DNA of 64,000 nucleotides, taken from assembly GCF_005863245.1 (NCBI RefSeq), contig NZ_VBUT01000002.1, forward strand, positions 659,279 to 723,278, written 5' to 3'. The position numbers and the translations under genes are program-made. The notes beneath the pieces were generated by a model. The model was not told where the DNA came from and ran no database searches. It saw nothing but the letters and a program-made list of their open reading frames with translations. Origin of the DNA: Nocardia cyriacigeorgica (lineage in GTDB: Bacteria > Actinomycetota > Actinomycetes > Mycobacteriales > Mycobacteriaceae). This document shows, one piece after another, positions 19,283 through 32,981 of the stretch (position 1 is the first letter of the stretch; the number at the start of each line of letters is the position of its first letter).

Positions 19283-19624
19283 CTACCCTTCGGCCAGCGG
19301 TCGCACCTCGATCGGCAAGGTGACCACGGCGGCCAGTCTGCTCGCCCAGCGCAGTGCCTCGTCCAGATCGGCCACCTCGATGATGGTGAACCCGCCGATG
19401 TGCTCCTTCGCCTCGATGTAGGGCCCGTCGGTGATCAGCGTCTCGGATCCTTTCGCACGCACCACCGTCGAAGCACTCGGCGCGTGCAGCCCGGCCGCGA
19501 ACACCCACGCCCCCGCGGCCCGGATCTCGTCGTTGAGGGCCTCGAGATCGCGCATGATCTCGTCGAGATTCTCGGGCACCTCCTCGGTGTCGGGTTGATA
19601 GATCCCCAGCAGGTAGTGCGGCAT
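19283..19624 (-). CDS. YCII-related (DGPF) protein
   Basis: A 113-residue ferredoxin-like protein: MPHYLLGIYQPDTE, then LITDGPYIEAKEHIGGFTII, the DGP[FY]xExKE signature. These small proteins of unknown chemistry are standard partners of ECF42/SigJ-like sigma factors. It is the middle gene of a three-gene operon: its start is 3 bp after the DHFR-like gene and its stop is 3 bp before the sigma factor. The ribosome site GAGAGGAGCTGAC precedes ATG 19624. Confidence 0.93.
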   Translation of the reverse strand: MPHYLLGIYQPDTEEVPENLDEIMRDLEALNDEIRAAGAWVFAAGLHAPSASTVVRAKGSETLITDGPYIEAKEHIGGFTIIEVADLDEALRWASRLAAVVTLPIEVRPLAEG

Positions 19625-19626
19625 CG

Positions 19627-20223
19627 TCAGCTCCTCTCGGCGGTGCGGTAGGTCGCGATCAGCACTCCGGTCGTAGTGGGAACACAGTCGACCAGGCGCA
19701 GATCGCCGAGCGTGGTCCGTCCGTCGAACAGCCGCCGCCCGCTCCCGAGCACCAGTGGATGGATCTGCAGCAGATACTCGTCGACCAGGCCGTGCGCCAT
19801 CAGCGATTGCAGCAGATTCCCGCTGCCGAGCACCACCAGATCCCGATCGGGCCGCTGCTGCTGTAGCCGGGGCACCGCACGGATCGCGTCGCCGTCGAGC
19901 AGGATCGAGTTCTGCCACGGCAACGGCTCGGTCAACGTCGTCGACGCCACATATTTGTCGGTCTTGTTCAGCACATCGGTGAACGGATTGCCGGACTGGT
20001 GCGGCCAATACCCGGCGAAGTCCAGGTAGGTACGCCGTCCCAGCAGCAAGGCGCCCCGATGCGCGGACATGTGCTCGGCCATGACGCGGGCCTGCACCTC
20101 GTCGGTGAATCGGTACGCCCAGCCGCCATGGGTGAATCCGTCGCGTGGATCCTCCTCTGCGCGTCCTGGTGACTGCATGACTCCGTCCAGCGTCACGCTC
20201 ACGACAGCGATGATCTTGCTCAT
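19627..20223 (-). CDS. Dihydrofolate reductase-family protein (RibD/DHFR fold)
   Basis: A 198-residue protein of the bacterial bifunctional deaminase-reductase C-terminal family: MSKIIAVVSVTLDGVMQSPG, GALLLGRRTYLDFAGYWP, LVVLGSGNLLQSLMAHGLVD, EYLLQIHPLVLGSGRRLF. The NADPH fold is evident, but the substrate is unlikely to be dihydrofolate; many such genes sit next to ECF sigma factors. ATG 20223 is preceded by GGAAAGGAGCCGGAA. It is the first gene of the operon with YCII and the sigma factor, divergent from the antiporter. Confidence 0.92.
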   Translation of the reverse strand: MSKIIAVVSVTLDGVMQSPGRAEEDPRDGFTHGGWAYRFTDEVQARVMAEHMSAHRGALLLGRRTYLDFAGYWPHQSGNPFTDVLNKTDKYVASTTLTEPLPWQNSILLDGDAIRAVPRLQQQRPDRDLVVLGSGNLLQSLMAHGLVDEYLLQIHPLVLGSGRRLFDGRTTLGDLRLVDCVPTTTGVLIATYRTAERS

Positions 20224-20400
20224 TTCCGGCTCCTTTCCGGACCGGCCGATGCACGGTCTCACCACCTACACGAACGGCCCACCCCCGGATCGACAGTGCG
20301 AAGAAAAAATGCCGTTACCGAGACGACGACCGGTCCGACCTGCCGATATCGCACGGTGTCGTACCCGTGGGTGGCTGTCCGGCCGTGCCACGATGACCGG

Positions 20401-21714
20401 ATGGTGCACCTGGCCGAGGCAGCCGAGAGCGCGAGCCTGTCACCGATCGTGTCGCTGTTCTGGATCGCCATGGCTGCCGCCGTGGCGCCGCTCATCGCGC
20501 GCCTGCTGCGCGGGTTCGTGCCGGATGTGGTGATCCTGCTGCTGTTCGGAGTGGTGCTCGGTCCGCACGCGCTCGGCCTGGCCGGCACCGGCGGCGGCGT
20601 CGATCTGCTGAGCGAACTCGGGCTCGGCATGCTGTTCCTGCTGGCCGGTTACGAACTCGATCCGCGCCTGCTCGGCGGCAAGTCCGGACGCACGGCATGG
20701 TTCACCTGGGTCGGGTGCCTGCTCATGGCGATGGTGTTCGTGGCGCTGGTCGCCCACGACGCGACGTTCACCGCCGTCGCCGCGGTAGCCATCGCGATGA
20801 CCTCGACCGCGCTCGGCACCCTGCTGCCGATCATCAAGGCGCGCGGCATCCTCGACACCGGGCTGGGCCGGGCGGTCCTCGCGCACGGCGCCGTCGGCGA
20901 ACTCGGCCCCGTTGTGGCCATGTCGATCCTGCTGACCAGCCGCAATATCGGCGCCGCGATCGTGGTGCTGGTGTTGTTCGCGATCGCGGCCGCGCTGATC
21001 GGCCTGATGCACCAGCACATCCTCGACCGCGTGCCCGCCGTCGGGCGACTGCTGACCGAGCTGTCGGCCGGGACCGCTCAACTGCCGGTGCGGGTGGTGT
21101 TCCTGCTGCTGCTGGTGCTGATGACGCTGGCGGAGGAGTTCGGGCTCGACGTGGTGCTCGGCGCGTTCGCCGCAGGCATCATCCTGCGCAAACTGGTCGG
21201 CGGTGAACGCCCGGAGATCGGTTCCTCGCTCGAGACCATCGGCTACGGCGTGCTCATTCCGATCTTCTTCGTCGTCTCGGGAATGGGAATCGACGTGGCC
21301 GCGGTCGCCGACGAGCCGCTCACGTGGGCGTTGTTCGTGATGTCGATCGCGGTGGCCCGCGGGGTGCCGGTGTGGTTCAGTGAGCGGTTCATCCAGCACG
21401 GCGCCAACCTCGGCGAGCCGCACGAACGGTTGCAGCTGGCGTTGTACGCCGCGACGGGGCTGCCGATCATCGTCGCCGTCACCCAGGTGGCGACCAGCAC
21501 CGGTCTGATGGAGCAGGGGCTCGCGTCCACGATGGTGGCGGCCGGTGCGACGACTGTGCTGCTGTTCCCGTTGCTCGCGCGGTGGGTGGGTGCTCGCGGC
21601 GACCACCGGTCACCCGATGACGTGGCGGGGCGCGACGAGATGAACGGGCGCAACGACGAGATCGGGCGCGACGAGAAGAACGGGCCGACGAGAGGGCCGG
21701 GCGTGACGGGGTGA
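20401..21714 (+). CDS. Cation:proton antiporter (CPA2, KefB/NhaS-like)
   Basis: A 437-residue inner-membrane protein with about 12 hydrophobic segments. Key landmarks are DVVILLLFGVVLGPHALGLA, LGMLFLLAGYELDPRLLG (the CPA2 TM4 region), MTSTALGTLLPIIKARG and GLDVVLGAFAAGIILRKLVGG (conserved Asp/Ala motif). It exchanges K+ or Na+ for protons. No TrkA-N/RCK domain follows. The last 40 residues are a hydrophilic low-complexity tail (GRDEMNGRNDEIGRDEKNG) that runs into a tandem DNA repeat, so the C-terminus may vary between strains. ATG 20401 chosen; the upstream open frame is basic and unlikely. Confidence 0.92.
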   Translation: MVHLAEAAESASLSPIVSLFWIAMAAAVAPLIARLLRGFVPDVVILLLFGVVLGPHALGLAGTGGGVDLLSELGLGMLFLLAGYELDPRLLGGKSGRTAWFTWVGCLLMAMVFVALVAHDATFTAVAAVAIAMTSTALGTLLPIIKARGILDTGLGRAVLAHGAVGELGPVVAMSILLTSRNIGAAIVVLVLFAIAAALIGLMHQHILDRVPAVGRLLTELSAGTAQLPVRVVFLLLLVLMTLAEEFGLDVVLGAFAAGIILRKLVGGERPEIGSSLETIGYGVLIPIFFVVSGMGIDVAAVADEPLTWALFVMSIAVARGVPVWFSERFIQHGANLGEPHERLQLALYAATGLPIIVAVTQVATSTGLMEQGLASTMVAAGATTVLLFPLLARWVGARGDHRSPDDVAGRDEMNGRNDEIGRDEKNGPTRGPGVTG

Positions 21715-21770
21715 GCGGGCGTGACGGGTGACCGGGTCGCGACGGGTGAGCGGGCGTGACGGAGTGACCG
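21698..21770 (+). repeat. Degenerate short tandem repeat at the antiporter 3' end
   Basis: About four imperfect units of 17-18 bp built on CGGGCGTGACGGGGTGAG and CGGGTCGCGACGGGTGAG run through the last codons and stop of the antiporter into the intergenic space. The unit contains TGA in one frame, so copy-number changes would alter the protein's C-terminus. The rest of this gap, to 21952, holds nothing else I can name. Confidence 0.6.
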
Positions 21771-21952
21771 GCCCCAACTGGTGACCGCGCCTGACGGGGA
21801 CATCGGGCCACGGCGCCAGCCACTACACGGCTATGCGACCGTAGGGCCCAACCCGTGCCTTGCGGCGTGATCGGGGCGCGAGTGAACCGGCCGGACCGGC
21901 TTTCCGGGGTCGGGCCGGGACGCGGGCCTGGTGCACTGCCCTATTCCGCGCC

Positions 21953-22156
21953 CTACTCCGTGCGGTCACCCAGCCGACGACGATGCGCCACCACCCGGGC
22001 GACGAACCCCGCTAGATTCCGCGTCCGCGATTCCACCCGCTGCTGGAGTTCGGTCAAATCCGCGTCGGAGGCCTGCGTGAGGTCGAGCGCGAGCAGACCA
22101 TCGGTGGCCTTGTCCAGGGCTTTCAACCGATCGTCGAACACTCGATTCGAACGCAT
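21953..22156 (-). CDS. Small protein, N-terminal remnant of a DUF222/HNH (13E12-type) gene
   Basis: A 67-residue frame, MRSNRVFDDRLKALDKATDG. It aligns by eye with the N-terminus of the full DUF222-HNH protein encoded at 37781: AL-x2-A-x3-LL...LT-x3-D...L-x3-VE-x2-TR-x-L...A. It then stops where the full protein continues for about 420 more residues. Its start codon is embedded in an SOS box just as in the full gene. I read it as a truncated relic that kept its promoter, though a short functional protein cannot be excluded. No downstream DUF222/HNH remains are visible between here and the antiporter. Confidence 0.6.
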   Translation of the reverse strand: MRSNRVFDDRLKALDKATDGLLALDLTQASDADLTELQQRVESRTRNLAGFVARVVAHRRRLGDRTE

Positions 22157-22162
22157 GTTCTA
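22147..22162 (-). promoter_or_regulatory. SOS (LexA) box over the start of the DUF222 remnant
   Basis: On the minus strand TAGAAC-ATGC-GTTCGA, one mismatch from the actinobacterial LexA consensus TCGAAC-N4-GTTCGA. The ATG inside the spacer is the start codon of the small gene, the same geometry as at 37775-37790. Confidence 0.7.
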
Positions 22163-22214
22163 ATCCTAGCGCATCAGGCGGTAGTGTGGAGGCGGGAAAT
22201 TCCCGCACCGCCGG

Positions 22215-24517
<2,303 letters not shown>

Positions 24518-24521
<4 letters not shown>

Positions 24522-25440
24522 CCGGCGACATCCTGCACAGTCTGTCGGCGCTGGACAAGGCCCACGTCCTCGCCGACGCGCTGCCGTGGTTGCAGAAGTT
24601 CCACGACAAGATCGTGGTGGTGAAGTACGGCGGCAACGCCATGATCGACGATCGGCTCAAGCGCGATTTCGCCGCCGATATGGCGTTCCTGCGCACCGTC
24701 GGCGTGCACCCGGTGGTGGTGCACGGCGGCGGCCCGCAGATCAACGCCATGCTGAAGCGGCTCGGGCTCACCGGTGAATTCCGCGGCGGTTTCCGGGTCA
24801 CCACGCCGGAGATCATGGATGTGGTGCGGATGGTGCTGTTCGGGCAGGTCGGGCGCGAGCTGGTCGGGCTGATCAACGCGCACGGCCCGTATGCGGTCGG
24901 CATCTCCGGTGAGGACGCGCACCTGTTCACCGCCACCCGCCGCACCGTCGACGTCGACGGCGAGGCCACCGATATCGGCCTGGTCGGCGACGTCACCGAG
25001 GTGAACCCCGCCGCCGTGCTCGACCTCATCGGCGCGGGCCGCATCCCGGTCGTGTCCACCATCGCCCCCGACGCCGACGGCATCGTGCACAACATCAACG
25101 CCGATACCGCCGCGGCCGCACTGGCCGAAGGCATCGGCGCGGAGAAACTGGTGGTCCTCACCGATGTCGAGGGCCTCTACACCGACTGGCCTGACCGCTC
25201 GTCGCTGACCTCGGCCATCGACGCCGACGCCCTGGCGGAGTTGCTCCCGCGCCTGGATGCGGGCATGGTGCCCAAGATGGAAGCCTGCCTGCGCGCGGTG
25301 CGCGGCGGGGTGCCCAGCGCGCACGTCATCGACGGACGCGTCCCGCATTCGGTGCTGCTCGAGCTGTTCACCGGAGAGGGCATCGGGACCATGGTCACCC
25401 CAGCCTCGCCCGGGCGGACGAACGAAAACGGAGCCGGAGC

Positions 25441-25444
<4 letters not shown>
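24518..25444 (+). CDS. argB: Acetylglutamate kinase
   Basis: A 308-residue amino-acid kinase phosphorylating N-acetylglutamate. Motifs are [15 protein letters not shown] (ATP-binding lysine), [38 protein letters not shown] and VLTDVEGLY. An N-terminal helix before the first strand ([20 protein letters not shown]) is the mark of arginine-inhibited hexameric NAGKs, so feedback inhibition is likely. ATG 24518 overlaps the argJ stop (ATGA); the stop overlaps argD in the same way. Confidence 0.97.
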
Positions 25445-28141
<2,697 letters not shown>

Positions 28142-28190
28142 TCATCGTCAGGGATTCGATGGGACGTCTGCGGGGAGGTCATGACCAACT

Positions 28191-28211
28191 GTCAGCGTGA
28201 TCGCCGCTGAC
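28191..28211 (+). terminator. Candidate hairpin after argR
   Basis: GTCAGCG and CGCTGAC form a perfect 7-bp stem around a 7-base loop, 50 bp after argR in the 185-bp gap to the hsdR stop. There is no U tract. It may end the arg operon, and it marks the left edge of the island. Confidence 0.45.
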
Positions 28212-28326
28212 GAATGGAACTGAACTGGCTGTTGGCTGACATTGCGTGCCCTGAAACGTACGTGAACAGACCTGATCGAGCACTTGCCCGACCTGGTTGC
28301 AGATCGCGCCGCGACCTGTCATTGCC

Positions 28327-31300
28327 CTATCCGCTGGCCGCATGCTGCTCGGCCGCATCTGGTAATGCAGTGGTGCGAATGTGCTTGACCACCGCGACAA
28401 TCCGGTCGACCTCCTCGTCGCTGAAGATGTCCTCCGGTCCCGTCGGCGCCACCGATTTGAACGGCGGCTCATAAAGGGCGCCCACGTCGATCACACCGTT
28501 CTTGGTGATGTAGTCGATGAGCAATTTGAGGAAATGCAGCTGGTTGGCGGTGAGGGTGCGGCCGGTGAGGAACTCGTCGAAGGCGTCAGTAGCCGTGGTT
28601 GAATCGAGGCCGGTGAGTGAGCGCAGGAACAGCCCGAGGCCGCCGTAGGAGGCGGCCGCGTGCTCGATGTCCTCGGCGGTGCCGAAGCCGTTGTCGAGGA
28701 AGACCTGTTCGAGCTCGGCCAGGTCTGCAGAGGTGATCTGCTTGTTGCGCAGCAGCTTCTGCACGGCGAGCATGTCTTCGTGGCTGCGCAGGTACGTGCG
28801 CACCTTCGACTCGAAACGCGCCATACCCTTGCCGCCGCCCGGCAGCACAGCCATCTCGATGTCGGAAACCTCGCCGAGCTCGTCCCGGAAGTCGGTGTAG
28901 AGCGGGTTCTGGGCGTCCTTCGGCGGGATCGCCTTGACCAGCCCCCGCAACCGGCGGCGCATGGTCTCCAGCATCGGAACGGTGACGTCGTCCCACCAAG
29001 CATCCCCGGCGACGTCCTCGATGAACTCGTGACGCTGACGGATGGCGGTGATGTTGTTCAGACTGGGATTCAGCAGTGCCGAGGCGATCTCCTGGACCTT
29101 CTCCCGGAGCTTGTCGAAGGTGGTGTCGCCGGTGAGCTGGGCCAGTTGCAAGCGCAGTGCGAGCAGATCGAAGCGTTTGGCGGCCGGGCTCGGATCGTCG
29201 TCGCTGAACTGCGTGGGCAGCCCGGCCAGGTTGCTGACCTCCATCCGGACCTCGGGTGTGACGATGTCCCAGTTGCGGCGTTCGGCGAACTTCTCTACGT
29301 GCGGCAGTTCCTTACGCACTTCGATGTTCTGGGTGTTCATGCTTGCCACTTCCACCCACAGCCGTTCGGCGAGTTGCCAGCGCACATCTGGAAGGCTGGC
29401 CGGTTCCCCGGCCGGGACCTCCGCGGGTCGCTCACCGGGTGGCTGGAGCTTATCGATGTCGCGCAGCAGGTCCGCGCGGGCTTCGAACAGCCTTTCACTC
29501 ATCGACGCCTGCGTGCGGCCCTCGGCGGTGGGCAGGTCCTGGTTGAAATATTCGATGTTCTGGCACAGGTCGAACACCAGGAACCGCTGCTTGTCCTGGT
29601 TCGGTGCGTACAGGTCCGGGCACAGCCGGGTGCCGCGACCGATCATCTGCCAATACTTCGAACTCGTCCGCACCGCCTTGGCGAACACCAGGTTCGCGAC
29701 CGCGGGAACATCGAGCCCGGTGTCGAGCATGTCGACCGAGACCGCGATATGCGGTGCCTTGGCAGGGTTTTCGAACTTGTCGATCAGGCTCTGCGCGTGG
29801 CTGACGCTGTGGGTGATCATCTCGATGAAATCGCCGGGCAGGTCGGGGTAGAGCACCCGGAACCGCTGCACGATCAACTCGGCGTGCCGGTTGTTGCGGG
29901 CGAAGATGATCGTCTTGCCGATGCGTTCGCCGTCGGCGACCCGATCGCCCTGTTCCATGAGCACCAGCAGCATCTGGTCGATGGTGTCGTGATTGAACAG
30001 GAACTTGTTGAGCGCGTGCGCGTCGACACTATCCGGGATGTCGGCGTCCTCGCGCCATTCGAGGTCTTCCCAATATTCCTTCTCCTCGTCGGAGAGCTCG
30101 GCGTAGCGGATGCCGGTGCGCAGGAACTTCAACGGCACCGATTTCGCCACCGGCGGCACCAGATAGCCCTCGGCGACGGCTTGTTCCAGGTCGTAGACAT
30201 CCGTCGGCACCCCTTCTTCCAGATGGAACAGCCGGTAGGTATTGCGGTCGATCTCGTTCTTCGGTGTCGCGGTCAAACCCACCAGCAGGGAGTCGAAGTG
30301 CTCGAAGATCGCCCCGTATTTCTGATACACCGAGCGGTGCGCCTCGTCGATGATCACCAGATCGAAGTATCCGGGTCCGAACGGGCGCTGTTTGGTGTCA
30401 TCGATCTGGTTGATGAGGTTCAGCATCGTCGGGTACGTGGACACGTAGACGCGCGCGTTGGCGTCCTTGTCGGTGAGCAGGTTCACCGTCGGCACGCTCG
30501 GCAGATGCGTCTTGAACGCATTCGTCGCCTGCGACACCAGCACCTGCCGGTCGGCCAGGAACAGCACCCGCTTCACCCAGCCCGCCCGGATCAGCTGATC
30601 CACCAGCGCGATCACCGTGCGGGTCTTACCCGTCCCGGTGGCCATCACCAGCAGCGCTTGCCGCTGCTTATCCTTCTCGAAGGCGTGGTTGATGCGCCCG
30701 ATGGCGCGCTTCTGGTAGTGCCTGCCCGCAATCGCCTCGTTGATCGGTTCGGTGGACAGGCTCTTGCGCTTGGCCCGGCGCTGAACGAGCGTGCGCAGTT
30801 GGTCTTTGGTGTAGAAGCCCTGCACCGGCCGGGGCGGGTAGAAATCGTCATCCCAGATCTGGGTCTGGTGGCCGTTGGTGTAGAAGATGACCGGCCGCTG
30901 CCCGTGCTCGCGCTCCAGCGCATCCGCATACAGCGACGCCTGGTACTTGCCGGATTCCACACTCTTCGATGTCTGCTTGGCTTCCACCACCGCCAGCGGT
31001 TTGCCATTGTCGTCCCACAGCACGTAATCGGCTCTGCCCTTGCCGCTGGGCGTCGGCATTCCGCTGACCGGATACTCGCGGTCGTCGGGCCCCGACAACG
31101 TCCACCCTGCCTCGAGCAACAACAGGTCGATGTAGTTCGTGCGGGTCTCGGCCTCGTTGTAATCGTGGTGATCCGGCACCGTGGCATTGGCCGCTTTCGC
31201 CGCCTTTACCGCGGCCCGCAGCCGCTTGACCTCGTCGTCGAGTTCCTTGCGCTGCCGCCGCTCCGCCGCCAGCTCCGCCTGCTGCGCGGCGAACTCGTCG

Positions 31301-31791
31301 GCCATCTGCCGGATCTCGGCCTGCTTCTTGCGCCGGACCTCCGCCGGCACCGGCCGCGGAATCAGCGAGGTATCGAACCGCTGCCCATCGAACGGCTTAC
31401 CCGCCTCGGTGCGCGCATACGTGCGCCCCAGCCAATACAGCACATGAAACAGCTCCGCCACGGTACTCACCGCATCCTGCGCGGGAATCTCGGTGCTGCG
31501 GTGCACGGCGATATTCCCGCGCCGCCGCACCACATCCATCTTCGTGACGATCGCCGACCCCGCCACCTGCGTCAGCGTCGGCTCATTGATTCTGGCGCTC
31601 AGATCATCCCGGTACGGCATGCGCAGCGCATCATCGGCTTTGAACAGCCAATTCAACGCCAACTCCAGCGCCCGCCGCGCGAAGAAGCACGCCACCCGCG
31701 GATCACCGACCGCGCTACGCTCCGCCCTGACGGCCTCGCCGTGCAGCTCCGGCCACTCGGCCTGCAGGAAGTCGAAGTTGCTCTCGGTCAC
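28327..31791 (-). CDS. hsdR: Type I restriction enzyme, R subunit (DUF4145-nuclease-helicase)
   Basis: This 1154-residue protein is the ATP-driven translocase and nuclease of a type I system. Domains: DUF4145 at about 10-130 (FFARRALELALNWLFKADDA), a charged coiled coil at about 150-195, the HsdR nuclease core (ADYVLWDDNGKPLAVVEAKQ, with D and ExK), Walker A MATGTGKTRT (about 381), DEAHRS (about 483), the SAT-like LVGLTATP, helicase C motif VSVDMLDTGLDVPAVANLVF, and MIGRGTRLCPDL. The start is GTG 31791, with GGGGAGGG 8 bases upstream. It is the third gene of the hsdM-hsdS-hsdR operon, 14 bp after hsdS. All catalytic motifs look intact. Confidence 0.96.
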   Translation of the reverse strand: MTESNFDFLQAEWPELHGEAVRAERSAVGDPRVACFFARRALELALNWLFKADDALRMPYRDDLSARINEPTLTQVAGSAIVTKMDVVRRRGNIAVHRSTEIPAQDAVSTVAELFHVLYWLGRTYARTEAGKPFDGQRFDTSLIPRPVPAEVRRKKQAEIRQMADEFAAQQAELAAERRQRKELDDEVKRLRAAVKAAKAANATVPDHHDYNEAETRTNYIDLLLLEAGWTLSGPDDREYPVSGMPTPSGKGRADYVLWDDNGKPLAVVEAKQTSKSVESGKYQASLYADALEREHGQRPVIFYTNGHQTQIWDDDFYPPRPVQGFYTKDQLRTLVQRRAKRKSLSTEPINEAIAGRHYQKRAIGRINHAFEKDKQRQALLVMATGTGKTRTVIALVDQLIRAGWVKRVLFLADRQVLVSQATNAFKTHLPSVPTVNLLTDKDANARVYVSTYPTMLNLINQIDDTKQRPFGPGYFDLVIIDEAHRSVYQKYGAIFEHFDSLLVGLTATPKNEIDRNTYRLFHLEEGVPTDVYDLEQAVAEGYLVPPVAKSVPLKFLRTGIRYAELSDEEKEYWEDLEWREDADIPDSVDAHALNKFLFNHDTIDQMLLVLMEQGDRVADGERIGKTIIFARNNRHAELIVQRFRVLYPDLPGDFIEMITHSVSHAQSLIDKFENPAKAPHIAVSVDMLDTGLDVPAVANLVFAKAVRTSSKYWQMIGRGTRLCPDLYAPNQDKQRFLVFDLCQNIEYFNQDLPTAEGRTQASMSERLFEARADLLRDIDKLQPPGERPAEVPAGEPASLPDVRWQLAERLWVEVASMNTQNIEVRKELPHVEKFAERRNWDIVTPEVRMEVSNLAGLPTQFSDDDPSPAAKRFDLLALRLQLAQLTGDTTFDKLREKVQEIASALLNPSLNNITAIRQRHEFIEDVAGDAWWDDVTVPMLETMRRRLRGLVKAIPPKDAQNPLYTDFRDELGEVSDIEMAVLPGGGKGMARFESKVRTYLRSHEDMLAVQKLLRNKQITSADLAELEQVFLDNGFGTAEDIEHAAASYGGLGLFLRSLTGLDSTTATDAFDEFLTGRTLTANQLHFLKLLIDYITKNGVIDVGALYEPPFKSVAPTGPEDIFSDEEVDRIVAVVKHIRTTALPDAAEQHAASG

Positions 31792-31805
31792 GAAAATCCC
31801 TCCCC

Positions 31806-32981
31806 TTACAGATCTTTCAGGTCATCTTGCCAGAGTTCGCCGCGGAAGGCGCGGGACTGAAGGGAGGAGAAGAGGGTGTCGAGATGGGCGAGGTGTGATC
31901 GGTGGGTAGCTTCCTGGGAACGGAGCTGACGCAATCGGTGGGCAAAAATTCTTTGTAGCTCATATGGCGGTTGCGGAACACGAATCGACTTGAGCTCTTT
32001 TGCGTTGATATTCGCCATGCCGACAATGGATTTACACATCGCTCGAAGCACTCGCTTCGAGTAACTCGTGTTCAAGAAAGAGGAAATGTAGTCCGGGTCG
32101 TTATCGCAATTTGCTCGAAGGCGGATGAGGTATCCAGCGTACGCCATCGGCGCGTTGCCTGTGAACACTGCTGTCTTTCCGACGAGTTCTGCGCTATTTG
32201 TTCGGTTGAACAGGATATCGCCGGCTCTGACCATATAGCGTTCCGGCGGTTCAGACGCCAGGTACTTCAGGTCGCGAAGATCCATTCTTCCGGCGTATGT
32301 GATGTTATTCATTCGTAGAACAGGGATCGGTCCGCTCGGCGCAGCCTTCTCCGCGGTCCCGTATGTGGCGGACTCCGTGAGGTCGCCGATGGTCCTGACA
32401 GGCCAGGCTGACGGTTTTGATGGATCCCCGAACATGTCGAGGAAGATGGATTGGGCGAGCTCGTCGAGGAGGGCGATGGACTTCCGCCGCTTCTCCCGCA
32501 GCGCATCCACATGATCCAGCACCTCCGCAATCCGCCGCTGCACAGCAATCGGGGGGACCGGGAGCGTGAATTTGCCGAGTTCTGCCGGATTGATCCTAGG
32601 TAAGTTGACGCCGGTCGCCCGCGCGTTTGCCTTGGAAATCATTGATGGCTGCGATAAGAAGTGGCAGAGATAGTTTCGGTCTATAGCAGGACTCGGCTCG
32701 ATCGGCAGGATATCTGTGCTGCATACTCCTCCGAAATTCGGCCGCGCTATCTTCGCTAGATACGGGCGGAGTTTTCCATACAGGATGTGGTCAGCGGTGA
32801 ACTGATACTTCTGGCTCTCGATCCCGGCTGCCTCGGCCGTCGATACGTTGATGATCCGACCACCGCTCTCGATGTTTTCGAGGCCGACGTACTTCGTATC
32901 ACCGTCGATGTCGCGCGGATTGATTCCAATTCGGAGGATGGTCGCAACATGCGCGAGTTCCTTGATAGGCCACGCACTCAT
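31806..32981 (-). CDS. hsdS: Type I restriction-modification specificity subunit
   Basis: A 391-residue HsdS with two target-recognition domains (about 1-140 and 195-335), each followed by a conserved helix: LPVPPIAVQRRIAEVLDHVD and VPQPPYELQRIFAHRLRQLR. The half-site target cannot be read from sequence. Base composition is clearly lower in GC than the neighbours, especially 31900-32350, as usual for exchangeable recognition domains. ATG 32981 overlaps the hsdM stop by 4 bp. Confidence 0.95.
   Translation of the reverse strand: MSAWPIKELAHVATILRIGINPRDIDGDTKYVGLENIESGGRIINVSTAEAAGIESQKYQFTADHILYGKLRPYLAKIARPNFGGVCSTDILPIEPSPAIDRNYLCHFLSQPSMISKANARATGVNLPRINPAELGKFTLPVPPIAVQRRIAEVLDHVDALREKRRKSIALLDELAQSIFLDMFGDPSKPSAWPVRTIGDLTESATYGTAEKAAPSGPIPVLRMNNITYAGRMDLRDLKYLASEPPERYMVRAGDILFNRTNSAELVGKTAVFTGNAPMAYAGYLIRLRANCDNDPDYISSFLNTSYSKRVLRAMCKSIVGMANINAKELKSIRVPQPPYELQRIFAHRLRQLRSQEATHRSHLAHLDTLFSSLQSRAFRGELWQDDLKDL

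Noticed and set aside
28660..31860. A 1066-codon plus-strand frame opposite hsdR.
   Set aside because: HsdR motifs (Walker A, DEAH, nuclease ExK) are all in the minus frame; the opposite frame is only GC-skew noise.
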